In this document: in pieces, positions 7,780 to 16,009 of the stretch
Position numbering within the stretch: the first letter of the stretch is position 1
Layout: every line of letters begins with the position of its first letter
DNA from: Natronoarchaeum mannanilyticum
GTDB lineage: Archaea > Halobacteriota > Halobacteria > Halobacteriales > Natronoarchaeaceae
NCBI RefSeq assembly: GCF_039522665.1
Contig: NZ_BAAADV010000007.1
Coordinates: 1 to 64,000, forward strand
DNA: 64,000 nt
Direction of reading: 5' to 3'
Position numbers and translations under genes: made by a program
The notes under the pieces: generated by a model
What the model saw: only the letters and a program-made list of their open reading frames with translations
What the model was told of the DNA's origin: nothing
Database searches by the model: none

Positions 7780-8779
7780 CCCGTTGATGCTCTCGACCGA
7801 GCAGTACCTCGTCCCGTCGCTCCCGACGATCTGGTTCGGCGTCGTCCTGTTCACGCTCGCGATGTACGTCGCCCTCGACGGGTTCGACTTCGGAATCGGC
7901 ATGCTCTATGCCACCCGCGACGAGCACGACCGAGAGACCCTGCTCGCGGCGTTCGGACCGGTCTGGGACGCCAACGAGGTGTGGCTGGTCGCGTTCGGAA
8001 CCACCCTGCTCGCCGCGTTCCCGCCGATCTACTCGCGGCTGCTCAGCGAACACTACCTGCTCGCCATCGCCATCGTGATGGGCCTCGTGTTCCGGGGCGT
8101 CTCGCCAGAACTCAGGGAACAGCGAGATGACGACGATTGGCAGCGGATCTGCGACCGGCTGTTCGTCTTCGGCAGCACGATCACGCCGCTCCTGCTCGGG
8201 ACGCTCGTCGGGAGCTGGATCTTCGGGACGCCCGCGCTCAGTGCGCCGAGTCTTCTGACCGGGATCGGACTGGTCGCGCTGTCGCTCGCTAGCGGCGCGG
8301 CCTTCGTCGCCGCGAAGACGCGAGGCTCGCTTGCAGCCGATATGGTCCGGTATGGGACGGCGTCCACGCTCTCGTATCTCGGCGGCGTCGTCGTCCTCCT
8401 CACGGTCGTCCTCTGGACCGACCCCGTCGGCGTCCGGAGCCTGCTACTGACGCCGTCGGCGGTCGCCGTCGTGCTCGGGAGCGTCCTGCTGGGCGTCGGG
8501 GGGATCGTTCTCGCCCGAAGGGGGCGCCACCGGCTCTGGTTCGCCAGTACGGTCGGCCTCTCCGCCCTGCTCGTCGCTCTCGTCGCCCGGTTGCTGTATC
8601 CGACGATCTATCCGGCCAGCGGACTCACGATCGAGGGCGCGGTGGTGTCGCCGCTCGCGCTCAACCTCGTCACCGTGCTTGGCCTCCCGGTGCTGGTGCT
8701 CGTGCTGTGGTACTTCAAGTTCCTCTACGACGTCTTCGCCGGGCCGATCGACGAACAAGGGGCCGAGGGGGGCTACTAG
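7772..8779 (+). CDS. cydB: cytochrome bd quinol oxidase subunit II
   Basis: Membrane partner of CydA, 335 residues with about eight hydrophobic helices. The N-terminal WFGVVLFTLAMYVALDGFDFGIG and the following GPVWDANEVWL are the classic CydB signatures. Its ATG at 7772 overlaps the cydA stop at 7777-7779 in another frame, so the two are coupled. No cydCD-type assembly ABC genes follow, and no small CydX-like frame was recognised. Confidence 0.94.
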   Translation: MTSPLMLSTEQYLVPSLPTIWFGVVLFTLAMYVALDGFDFGIGMLYATRDEHDRETLLAAFGPVWDANEVWLVAFGTTLLAAFPPIYSRLLSEHYLLAIAIVMGLVFRGVSPELREQRDDDDWQRICDRLFVFGSTITPLLLGTLVGSWIFGTPALSAPSLLTGIGLVALSLASGAAFVAAKTRGSLAADMVRYGTASTLSYLGGVVVLLTVVLWTDPVGVRSLLLTPSAVAVVLGSVLLGVGGIVLARRGRHRLWFASTVGLSALLVALVARLLYPTIYPASGLTIEGAVVSPLALNLVTVLGLPVLVLVLWYFKFLYDVFAGPIDEQGAEGGY

Positions 8780-8891
8780 AGACCCCGACTCGTGTTCTTT
8801 GGCGGGGCTCACGCCGAGACGTTCGACCGTGCGTGCAACGAGCGGCCGGTCGTGGCCGGTGATTATCATCGTCCCGCTACGATACGGTAGT

Positions 8892-10211
8892 ATGGCCGTC
8901 GAGCGGTCGTCCGAGGATGGCTTCGTCGCGTTCTTCCGGAGTTACACCAAGACCTGGGTTCACGCGGTGTCGACCGCCGGCCTCACCGCGTTTGGACTGC
9001 TGACGTTCGTCAACCGGTGGTTCGTCGTGCTCGCTCTCGCCGCCTACGTCGTCCCGCCCGCGGCGCTGTATCTCGCACACGGCGCCGACGCCGCGGACGT
9101 CGTCGAGGGGCGTCGGGACTCGGAGCCGGACGGAAAGGAACTGGAGGCAGAGACCGATACGGTCGTCGACCGCAGCGAGTCGGGCGTCGCGGAGGGCGAG
9201 GAAGCGAAACCGAGCGCGGACGCCGGACGGAACTCGTCCGACGCCGCTGCGGACGCCGAACCGAACTCGTCCGATATCGCGGCGGGCGAAAGCGCGACGG
9301 CCGAGGACGACGAGGTGCGCGAGTGGACCGGGACGGACGCGCCGACCGACGAGGACCTCCACGACGTCGCGCTCACCGACCGCGGAGCGTGCGCCGTCGG
9401 CGACGGCGGCGTCGCCCTGTCCGGCGACGGGGACGGCTGGACCGTCCAGTTGTCGGACGGCCCGGCAGCCGACGGAAACGACCTCACCGGCGTCGACGCG
9501 ACCGCGGACGGCGCCGCGGTCTGGGTCGCGGGTGACAGCGGCGCGCTCGCCCGGATCGACGCCGAGACGTGGCGCCACACCGACTACACGGCGCCCGCCG
9601 ATATCACGGACAACTGGACCGGCGTCGCGGTCGGCGGGTCGGCGGGCGAGGAGACGATCCTGCTGGTCAACGGCTCCGGGCAAGTGCTCCGCGGCGAGTT
9701 CGACGAGGACGGGCCCTCGTGGGGCGACCCGATCAAGCCCGGCAGCGGGTCGAGCATCAGCGCGGTTGACCTCGTCGACGCGTCGCTGGGCTACTGCTGC
9801 GACACGAACGACGGCGTCTTCGAGACGACCGACGGCGGCCGATCGTTCGAGCGCGTCGGCGTCGACGGCGCGAGCGGGACGCTGACCGACGTCGCCGGGG
9901 CCGACCGCGACGACTGCCTCGCGACGGCCGACGACGGCGTCGTCCACCGCTACGACGGCCGAGCCTGGACGCCCGATCGGCTCCACGACGACGAGCTTGC
10001 GGGGATCGCGCGCTGGGAAGATCGAATCGTCGCCTGCGGCGAGGACGCCGTTTTCGAGCGGTCGGGGACCGCCGACGACTGGGACCGTCACGAGTTCGAG
10101 GACGCGGCGCTGTACGGCGTCGCCGTCCGCGGGGAGCGCGCGATCGCGGTCGGCGAGGACGGGTCGGTCGTCGCGCGAGGCGCGATCGGACGGTCGACCG
10201 GCGGCCGGTGA
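8892..10211 (+). CDS. membrane-anchored propeller-like protein
   Basis: Unrecognised 439-residue haloarchaeal protein. Residues 20-60 form two hydrophobic helices (AGLTAFGLLTFVN ... VVLALAAYVVPPAALYL). Residues 70-145 are an acidic Asp/Glu/Ser/Ala linker with a short internal repeat around PNSSD. The remaining 290 residues are a series of about seven blades of the form DVALTDRGACAVGDGGVALSG, repeated with GVDATADGAAVWVAGDSGALARI and similar, resembling Ycf48 or BNR-type beta-propellers; FETTDGGRSFERV is a good BNR-like Asp-box match. The ATG at 8892 starts the clean N-terminal helix; upstream codons overlap cydB. The side of the membrane on which the propeller sits is not clear. Confidence 0.75.
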   Translation: MAVERSSEDGFVAFFRSYTKTWVHAVSTAGLTAFGLLTFVNRWFVVLALAAYVVPPAALYLAHGADAADVVEGRRDSEPDGKELEAETDTVVDRSESGVAEGEEAKPSADAGRNSSDAAADAEPNSSDIAAGESATAEDDEVREWTGTDAPTDEDLHDVALTDRGACAVGDGGVALSGDGDGWTVQLSDGPAADGNDLTGVDATADGAAVWVAGDSGALARIDAETWRHTDYTAPADITDNWTGVAVGGSAGEETILLVNGSGQVLRGEFDEDGPSWGDPIKPGSGSSISAVDLVDASLGYCCDTNDGVFETTDGGRSFERVGVDGASGTLTDVAGADRDDCLATADDGVVHRYDGRAWTPDRLHDDELAGIARWEDRIVACGEDAVFERSGTADDWDRHEFEDAALYGVAVRGERAIAVGEDGSVVARGAIGRSTGGR

Positions 10212-10250
10212 GTGCCCGACGCTTTTCACTCGGCGCGTGGAAGTTCCGGT

Positions 10251-10505
10251 ATGGTTCTCAAACGACTCCTCGGATCGAAGGCGAGCCGCTCGCTCACCGT
10301 CGTCTCGGCGCTCGCGCAGGCCGCGCGGGAGTTCCGGCGCGGCGACAGCAAGGCCGGCGCCGTGCTGGTCGGTCTCGGAGCGCTCGCGTATCGATCGACC
10401 GTGGCCAGCGTCCTCGCGCAGGGGTTCCTCTGGTGGTACAGGCGCCGCGGCGGCGCCGCCGAGAGCGCGGGCGCGTCGGAGGAGATAGAGTCCGTGTTGC
10501 CCTGA
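10251..10505 (+). CDS. small hydrophobic-basic protein
   Basis: An 84-residue protein of unknown function starting MVLKRLLGSKASRSL. It has a moderately hydrophobic middle (AGAVLVGLGALAYRSTVASVLAQGFLWW would be one or two membrane-associated helices), a basic patch YRRRGG and an acidic tail. The codon pattern is strongly GC3-biased like its neighbours, supporting it as real. The upstream in-frame codons back to 10212 overlap the promoter area and are rejected. It follows the propeller-like gene by about 40 bases and may share its transcript. Confidence 0.65.
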   Translation: MVLKRLLGSKASRSLTVVSALAQAAREFRRGDSKAGAVLVGLGALAYRSTVASVLAQGFLWWYRRRGGAAESAGASEEIESVLP

Positions 10506-10529
10506 CGCCGGCGACGACCGTAACTCCGC

Positions 10530-10979
10530 TCAGTCGCCGCCGTTCTCGCCCGCGAGCGCCTCGTCTCGGAGGCGTTGTGCGCGGTCCGTTTCGACGCGCA
10601 GGTCTGGAACCTCGACGGTGTTCCGATCCTCGTCGATGGCCACGTAGACGATGTAGGAGTCCGCGGTCGGTTCCGTCTCGCCGGTCGTCGGGTTCTCGCG
10701 GTACGTCTTCACCCGCACCCGGACGCTCGTCGTTCCGGCGGCGTAGACGTACGCCTCGATCAGCGCGGTGTCGCCGACTTGGATCGGCCGCTCGAAGTCG
10801 ACCTGGCTCATCCGCGCGGTGACGCAGGTTTCGCCCGCGAAGCGCATCGCCGACATCGCGCCGACCTCGTCCATCCACTTCATCACGTTGCCCCCGTGGG
10901 CCGTATCGAGCATGTTGGCGTGGTTGGGCTGGACCATCGCCCGGTTCTCGATGTACGTCTCCGTCAGCCTCGTCGTCAT
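10530..10979 (-). CDS. acyl-CoA thioesterase, hotdog fold
   Basis: Hydrolyses acyl-CoA thioesters. The 149-residue protein has the hotdog signature of the YciA/BACH group: PNHANMLDTAHGGNVMKWMDEV, with the catalytic Asn/Asp region, and the strand TCVTARMSQVDFERPIQVGD. The ATG at 10979 gives the conserved start MTTRLTETYIENR; the reading frame continues 83 codons upstream only as the shadow of the opposite-strand region. It converges on the small gene that ends at 10505 and is divergent from the TraB gene. The acyl chain preferred cannot be told from sequence. Confidence 0.88.
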   Translation of the reverse strand: MTTRLTETYIENRAMVQPNHANMLDTAHGGNVMKWMDEVGAMSAMRFAGETCVTARMSQVDFERPIQVGDTALIEAYVYAAGTTSVRVRVKTYRENPTTGETEPTADSYIVYVAIDEDRNTVEVPDLRVETDRAQRLRDEALAGENGGD

Positions 10980-11154
10980 GTGGCTCCGTTCCGTGCGGGG
11001 ACGAAAGACTGCACCGGATCGCCGCGACGGTGACCATCGAATCGCCGCGACGGTGCCGTCCGGGGCCCCGCCGAACCGCCGCTCGAAGCCGCGGACGGGC
11101 CGGCGTCTCGGCGTTCGACAAGCGTAAAACCCCGCCGACTGTACGACGCCGTAG

Positions 11155-12930
11155 ATGACAGAGCCTGCGGAGCCGGACGCCGCGTCGCCGGACGCCGACG
11201 CGCCCGGCAGCGTGACCGTGGTCGGCACCGCCCACGTGTCGGCCGAAAGCGCCGAGCGGGTCGAAGAGGAGATCCGCGAGCGCCGGCCCGACGTCGTCGC
11301 GGTCGAACTCGACGAGGGCCGCTACCGCCAGATGAAAGGCGAGGCGCCCGACGACATCGAGGCCAAGGACCTGCTGGGCGGCAACACCGTATTTCAGTTT
11401 CTCGCCTACTGGATGCTGTCGTACGTCCAGACCCAGATGGGCGACCGCTTCGACATCGAGCCCGGCGCCGACATGAAGGCCGCCATCGAGACGGCCGAGG
11501 AGTTCGGGCTGGGCGTCGCGCTGGTCGACCGGGACATCCAGGTGACGATGCAGCGGTTCTGGACGAGACTCTCGCTCGGCGAGAAGTTCAAGCTGATCGG
11601 CGGGCTGGCGCTCGGGATCACCGACCCGCTGACGCTCGGCGTCGTCGGCGGCGCCGGCGTCGGGATGGTGCTGGGCGCCGTCTTCGGCCAGTTCCTCGCG
11701 CCGATGGTCGGGCTGGGCGGACTGCTCACGCTCGGCGTGACGAGCGGCATCGCCCTCCAGATCCTCGGCGGCCTCGTCGGCGGCGCCGCGGTCGGGCTGG
11801 GCGTCGGCCTGTTCGCGCTGCCCTCGATCCGCCCGCCGGGCGGGCTCGCGGACACGTTCGACGCGTTCACGTTTCGACTGCTCGTGGGGATCGTCGGCGG
11901 CGCCGCCGTCGGCCTCGCGCTCGCGATCGCGAACCCGCTTCCCGCCGGGATTCTGGGAGCGGGGGCCTTCGAGAGCTTCGGCGAGACGGTGCTCCGGCTC
12001 CTCTCAGGCGCCGCGCTCGGCGGCCTCGTCGGCATCGCGATCGGCGCCGTCGTCGGGCTCGTGCTCTCGTCCAGCGTCGAGGACGTCGACGACGCCGCGG
12101 AGCTGGACGACGACTTCGACATCGAGGATCTGACCGACGGCGACGTCGTCACGGCGATGATGGAGGAGTTCCGCAAGTTCAGCCCGCGGGGAGCCGAGGC
12201 GCTGATCGACGAGCGCGACGCCTTCATCGCCCACAAGCTCCACGCGCTGCGCGCCCAGGGTCACGACGTCGTCGCGGTCGTCGGCGCCGGCCACCGCGCC
12301 GGCATCGAGCGCTACCTGGAGCATCCCGAGGAGCTGCCCGAGATCGAGTCGATCTCCGAGACGGCGTCGGGACGCCGTTTCTCGATCGGCAAGATCGTCG
12401 GCTACCTGTTCACGGTCGGCTTCGCGGCCTTCTTCTTCCTCCTGCTGATGGCCGGCGTCCAGGACACGTTCCTGCTGAAGCTGTTCGGCGCGTGGTTCCT
12501 GATCAACGGCGTCTTCGCGTTCGGGATGGCCCGGCTGGCCGGCGCGCGCTGGTCGAGCGCGGGCGTCGGCGGCGCGGTCGCCTGGCTCACCAGCATCAAC
12601 CCGCTGCTCGCGCCGGGCTGGTTCGCGGGCTACGTCGAACTGCGCCACCGGCCCGTGAACGTCGGCGACATCCAGACGCTCAACCAGATCCTCGACGACA
12701 CCGAGAGCCCGATCTCCGACCTGCTCGGGCGGATGTTCGACGTGCCCCTGTTCAGACTGATCATGATCGTCGCGATGACCAACATCGGCAGCATCGTCGC
12801 CAGCTTCCTGTTCGCGACCGTCGTCATCCCGGCCATGGCGCCGGAGATCGGCGGCGTCAGCGGTATCATGGCCGAACTGGTCGCCGGCGCGCGCAACAGC
12901 GCAGAACTGATCGCGGAGCTGGTGACCTGA
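11155..12930 (+). CDS. TraB/GumN-family membrane protein
   Basis: A 591-residue membrane protein of the TraB/PrgY/Tiki superfamily. The N-terminal domain carries the two GxxH motifs of the superfamily, GTAH at residues 24-27 and GAGH at about 377-380, which in Tiki-like members bind metal. A glycine-rich membrane region (about residues 150-300) is inserted between them, and a further membrane domain of about 190 residues follows from residue 400. PrgY was described as lowering pheromone activity in Enterococcus; the archaeal role is unknown. It is one base upstream of an M50 protease gene, suggesting joint work in membrane proteolysis (inference). Confidence 0.88.
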   Translation: MTEPAEPDAASPDADAPGSVTVVGTAHVSAESAERVEEEIRERRPDVVAVELDEGRYRQMKGEAPDDIEAKDLLGGNTVFQFLAYWMLSYVQTQMGDRFDIEPGADMKAAIETAEEFGLGVALVDRDIQVTMQRFWTRLSLGEKFKLIGGLALGITDPLTLGVVGGAGVGMVLGAVFGQFLAPMVGLGGLLTLGVTSGIALQILGGLVGGAAVGLGVGLFALPSIRPPGGLADTFDAFTFRLLVGIVGGAAVGLALAIANPLPAGILGAGAFESFGETVLRLLSGAALGGLVGIAIGAVVGLVLSSSVEDVDDAAELDDDFDIEDLTDGDVVTAMMEEFRKFSPRGAEALIDERDAFIAHKLHALRAQGHDVVAVVGAGHRAGIERYLEHPEELPEIESISETASGRRFSIGKIVGYLFTVGFAAFFFLLLMAGVQDTFLLKLFGAWFLINGVFAFGMARLAGARWSSAGVGGAVAWLTSINPLLAPGWFAGYVELRHRPVNVGDIQTLNQILDDTESPISDLLGRMFDVPLFRLIMIVAMTNIGSIVASFLFATVVIPAMAPEIGGVSGIMAELVAGARNSAELIAELVT

Positions 12931-12931
12931 G

Positions 12932-13573
12932 ATGGCGGGCGCACGACGATCCGGACGGCGCGGCGGCCAGTCGCTGTCCTTTAGCAACCGCGAACTTCGG
13001 GATCTGGCGGTCGCGTGGACCGTGCTCTCGGCGGCGTTCGCGGTGTTCCTGACCGGGCCGTCGGCGATCGGGACCGACGGCTTCGTCACCGTCGTCGTCC
13101 TCTGTATCGTGACGGTCGGCGTCGGTTTCATGCTCCACGAACTCGCCCACAAGGTCGTCGCGGTCCGGTTCGGCCAGCTCGCGGAGTTCCGCGCCGACTA
13201 CAGCATGCTATTCCTGGCGCTGATGGGCGCGTTCATCGGGTTCATCTTCGCCGCGCCGGGTGCGGTGCACCACCGCGGCCGGATCACGCCCCGCGAGAAC
13301 GGGCTGATCGCCGTCGCCGGGCCGGTGACGAACTTGCTACTGGCGGCGATTTTCCTCCCATTCGCGTTCGCCCCGGTCGAGTTCCTGGCGAGCGTCGGCG
13401 CCTTCGGCGTGTTCATCAACGTGTTCCTCGCCGCGTTCAACATGATCCCGTTCGGCCCGCTCGACGGGAAAACGGTGATCGCGTGGAGCAAACTGGCGTT
13501 CGCCGCCGTGTTCGGCGTCTCGGCGGTCGCGGCGTACTTCGCGTTCACCCGCCTCGGCTGGCTGCCGGTCTAA
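12932..13573 (+). CDS. M50 family intramembrane metalloprotease
   Basis: Site-2-protease-like zinc peptidase, 213 residues with about five or six membrane helices. The zinc motif HELAH is at residues 69-73 in a membrane segment, and the third ligand region NMIPFGPLDGKTV lies near residue 170, as in the family. PDZ and CBS domains found in some S2P proteins are absent, so this is a minimal enzyme. The ATG lies one base after the TraB stop, so the two genes are almost certainly co-transcribed. The substrate is unknown; S2P enzymes usually release membrane-tethered regulators. Confidence 0.92.
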   Translation: MAGARRSGRRGGQSLSFSNRELRDLAVAWTVLSAAFAVFLTGPSAIGTDGFVTVVVLCIVTVGVGFMLHELAHKVVAVRFGQLAEFRADYSMLFLALMGAFIGFIFAAPGAVHHRGRITPRENGLIAVAGPVTNLLLAAIFLPFAFAPVEFLASVGAFGVFINVFLAAFNMIPFGPLDGKTVIAWSKLAFAAVFGVSAVAAYFAFTRLGWLPV

Positions 13574-13614
13574 GGCGGGGCGCGTCGGCGTCCGGCCGAA
13601 ATCGCGCGCGAGGA

Positions 13615-14370
13615 TCAGTAGTTCTTGAACAGCAGCGCGCGCACGTCGTCTTTCGTGTTGGCGGTCTCGGTCGAGCCGTCGGGGAGATCGACTTCGTAGC
13701 GCGCGTCGCCCGACCCCTCGCGCCACTTGTCGTCGTGGGTGTCGAGTAACTGCATCATCGCGTTCAGCCGGTCGCCGCCCCCCGGCGTCGGCGCCGCGGC
13801 GGGTTCGGCGTCCTCGTCGGTATCTTCCTCGGCGGCGTCGTCAGCCTCGGCGTCGTCCTCGCCGGTTTCAGCGTCTGATTCGCCGTCGTCCGTCTCGTCG
13901 GCTTCGGCGTCGTCATCCCCGGCCTCGGCGTCGTCCTCGCCGGTTTCAGCGTCTGATTCGCCGTCGTCCGTCTCGTCGGCTTCGCCGTCGTCCGTCTCGT
14001 CGGCTTCGGCGTCGTCGTCATCCCCGGCTTCGGCGTCGTCGTCATCCCCGGCTTCGGCGTCGTCGTCATCCCCGGCCTCGGCGTCGTCCGCGTCGTCACT
14101 GTTGCCGTCTTCGCCGGTCGGTTCCGCTTCGGCGTCGGCGTCCTCCTCGTCGGCCGCTGCGGCGTCGGCGGCGTCATCGACCGTCTCGTCGTCGGCCGTC
14201 GCTGACCCGACCGCCTCCTCCTCGGCCGTCAGCTCTTCTTCTCTGCTGTCGATCAGGAACTGGAGCGCGTCAGTCAGTCGGACGTGTCCGTAGACGACGT
14301 CCTCCTCCAGCTCCGCGCGCAGATCCTCGAGATACTCGCGTTGATCGTCCGTGATTTCGATCTCCGGCAT
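13615..14370 (-). CDS. acidic-repeat haloarchaeal protein
   Basis: A 251-residue protein of unknown function with three parts. The first 55 residues (ITDDQREYLEDLRAEL ... DALQFLIDSREEE) form a coiled or ribbon-like helical module that resembles a short DNA-binding or dimerisation domain. Residues 60-195 are an almost pure Asp/Glu/Ala/Gly linker built of repeats such as DDAEAGDDD (three tandem copies) and a 20-odd residue block around ADETDDGESDAETGED present twice. The last 50 residues (LNAMMQLLDTHDDKWREGSG ... DDVRALLFKNY) are a compact conserved end. The DNA behind the linker is itself repetitive, so its length probably varies among strains. Confidence 0.75.
   Translation of the reverse strand: MPEIEITDDQREYLEDLRAELEEDVVYGHVRLTDALQFLIDSREEELTAEEEAVGSATADDETVDDAADAAAADEEDADAEAEPTGEDGNSDDADDAEAGDDDDAEAGDDDDAEAGDDDDAEADETDDGEADETDDGESDAETGEDDAEAGDDDAEADETDDGESDAETGEDDAEADDAAEEDTDEDAEPAAAPTPGGGDRLNAMMQLLDTHDDKWREGSGDARYEVDLPDGSTETANTKDDVRALLFKNY
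13846..14092. repeat. coding tandem repeats of acidic linker
   Basis: Inside the preceding gene a roughly 30-base unit (reading GATGACGACGACGCCGAAGC on the coding strand) occurs three times near 14020-14092, and a longer block containing TCGGCGTCGTCCTCGCCGGT recurs at about 13846-13900 and 13922-13980. The copies are nearly identical at the DNA level, as expected for recent slippage or unequal exchange. Confidence 0.7.
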
Positions 14371-14455
14371 GCACGTCTCTCCGGAGCGGACCTATAAATA
14401 ATCTTGCGGGAGTTCGTCCGGTACGCCTCGTGCGCGAAAAGCGACGGTCGCGCGT

Positions 14456-14707
14456 TCAGATGTGGCCGTTCGCTTCGAGCTCCTCGAGGACGTCGTCGAC
14501 GAACGCGTCGGGCGAGTCGTACGGGAAGTCGCCGCCCGAGAGCTTGGTGTTGAGCTCCATCGCGGTCATCGAGAAGTCGCCCGACTCGAACTTGGTGCCC
14601 GGGCCGTTCGGCAGCGCGGGGACCAGGTCCATCGGGCTGGAGATCGGGTAGTCAGCGCCCTCGAAGGCGTCGATCATCTGCTCTCGGAGTTCTGCTTTGT
14701 CCGCCAT
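14456..14707 (-). CDS. MTH865-like family protein
   Basis: An 83-residue protein matching the MTH865 family known from methanogens and haloarchaea, with the conserved stretches DYPISSPMDLVPALPNGPGT and FSMTAMELNTKL. The family fold is EF-hand-like helical; no biochemical role is established. It lies alone between the acidic-repeat gene and the AI-2E-family gene, in opposite orientation to the latter. The start ATG at 14707 is the only reasonable one. Confidence 0.85.
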   Translation of the reverse strand: MADKAELREQMIDAFEGADYPISSPMDLVPALPNGPGTKFESGDFSMTAMELNTKLSGGDFPYDSPDAFVDDVLEELEANGHI

Positions 14708-14818
14708 GTGAGAACAGTCGTACCGCGATAAATATTAAACTTTGGTGTAGTTGGACTGTCGGCGGGCCGCGCCCGCGCGAAGCGGGCCTTTATGCTACCG
14801 CCGGAACAACCGGGCGCC

Positions 14819-15976
14819 ATGAAACGTCAGCAGGCCTTCCTGCTCGGCTGCATCGCGGTGGCGGCAGCCGTCTCGCTCGCGGTCGTCCTGCCGTTCATCG
14901 AGTACGTGCTCGGTGCGGTCGTTCTCGCGTACCTCCTGATGCCGCTGCACGGGCGGCTGTCCGACCGGGTCGGCGGCCGGGTCTCGGCGGTCCTGTTGAT
15001 CCTGTCGTCGGTCGTCGCCGTGGTCGTCCCGCTGGCGTTCGTCGCGCTGCGGCTCTACCGCGACATGCGGGAACTGGCCAGGGGGAACATCGATCTCCAG
15101 ATCGCCGCCGTCGAGGCGACGCTCGCAGAGGAGTTCGGGATCGACGTCGACGTCGCACCGATGCTCCGGACGGCGGGCCAGGACGGGCTGGACCTGCTGA
15201 CCGGCAGCGTCGGCGACGTGTTCGCCACCGCGATGCACACCGGGATGGGCTTCGGGCTGCTCTTTTTCCTCGTCTACTACACGCTCCGGGACGGTCCCGC
15301 GCTGGTCGAGTGGACCAAGGAGCACTCGCCGCTGTCGCGGGAAATCTCCGACGAGCTCTACGGCCAGATCGAGCAGACGACCTGGGGCGTCGTGATCGGG
15401 CACATCGCCGTCGCCGTGATGCAGGGACTGATCGGCGGGCTCGGGCTCTGGCTGGCCGGCATCCCGAAGGTGTTTTTCTGGACGTTCGTGATGATCATCC
15501 TCGGATTGCTGCCGCTGGTCGGCGCCTTCGCGGTCTGGGGCGCGGCGTCGGCCTACCTCGTCGCGGTCGGCGACACGGCGAACGGGCTGCTGCTGGCGGC
15601 CTACGGCCTGCTGGTGGTCAGTTCGGTCGATAACTTCGTCCGGCCGATCGTGATCGATCGGCGCGCGAATCTCAACCCGGGACTGATCCTGCTGGGCGTG
15701 TTCGGCGGCATCTACGTCCTCGGGTTCATCGGGCTGTTCGTCGGCCCGGTCGTCCTGGGCGTCCTCATCGCCACGGTCAAGACGTACGTCGAGGGCTACG
15801 AGAAGGTGATCGAGCCGGTTCCGGACGCCGAAGTCGCGGCGTCGGCAGCGAGCGACGATCCGGGGCCGCTGGACGCCGAAGCCGGGGCGCTCGACGACCC
15901 ATCAGGTCCGATCGACGACGCCGAGGATCGGTCCGAGACCGACGGGCTGGCGGACGGCGCCGACCCGGTCGAGTGA
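14819..15976 (+). CDS. AI-2E family transporter
   Basis: A 385-residue membrane protein of the AI-2E/PerM permease family, with about eight hydrophobic segments, the characteristic helix pair at the start (LPFIEYVLGAVVLAYLLMPL), the LLFFLVYYTLRDG segment, and the conserved PxxG/DNFVRPIVI region. Members export autoinducer-2 in bacteria, and others act as sodium/proton antiporters, so the name does not prove signalling. The C-terminal 60 residues are an acidic tail. A CTTTAT element near 14788-14793 is about 27 bases before the ATG at 14819, which supports this start over 14792. Confidence 0.9.
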   Translation: MKRQQAFLLGCIAVAAAVSLAVVLPFIEYVLGAVVLAYLLMPLHGRLSDRVGGRVSAVLLILSSVVAVVVPLAFVALRLYRDMRELARGNIDLQIAAVEATLAEEFGIDVDVAPMLRTAGQDGLDLLTGSVGDVFATAMHTGMGFGLLFFLVYYTLRDGPALVEWTKEHSPLSREISDELYGQIEQTTWGVVIGHIAVAVMQGLIGGLGLWLAGIPKVFFWTFVMIILGLLPLVGAFAVWGAASAYLVAVGDTANGLLLAAYGLLVVSSVDNFVRPIVIDRRANLNPGLILLGVFGGIYVLGFIGLFVGPVVLGVLIATVKTYVEGYEKVIEPVPDAEVAASAASDDPGPLDAEAGALDDPSGPIDDAEDRSETDGLADGADPVE

Positions 15977-16009
15977 CGACCAGTTCGTATTGCCCGCGCC
16001 GGTACGGCG

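Noticed and set aside
13846-14092. Repeats that could be taken for a CRISPR array.
   Set aside because: They lie in frame inside a protein gene, encode an acidic linker and lack unique spacers of constant size.
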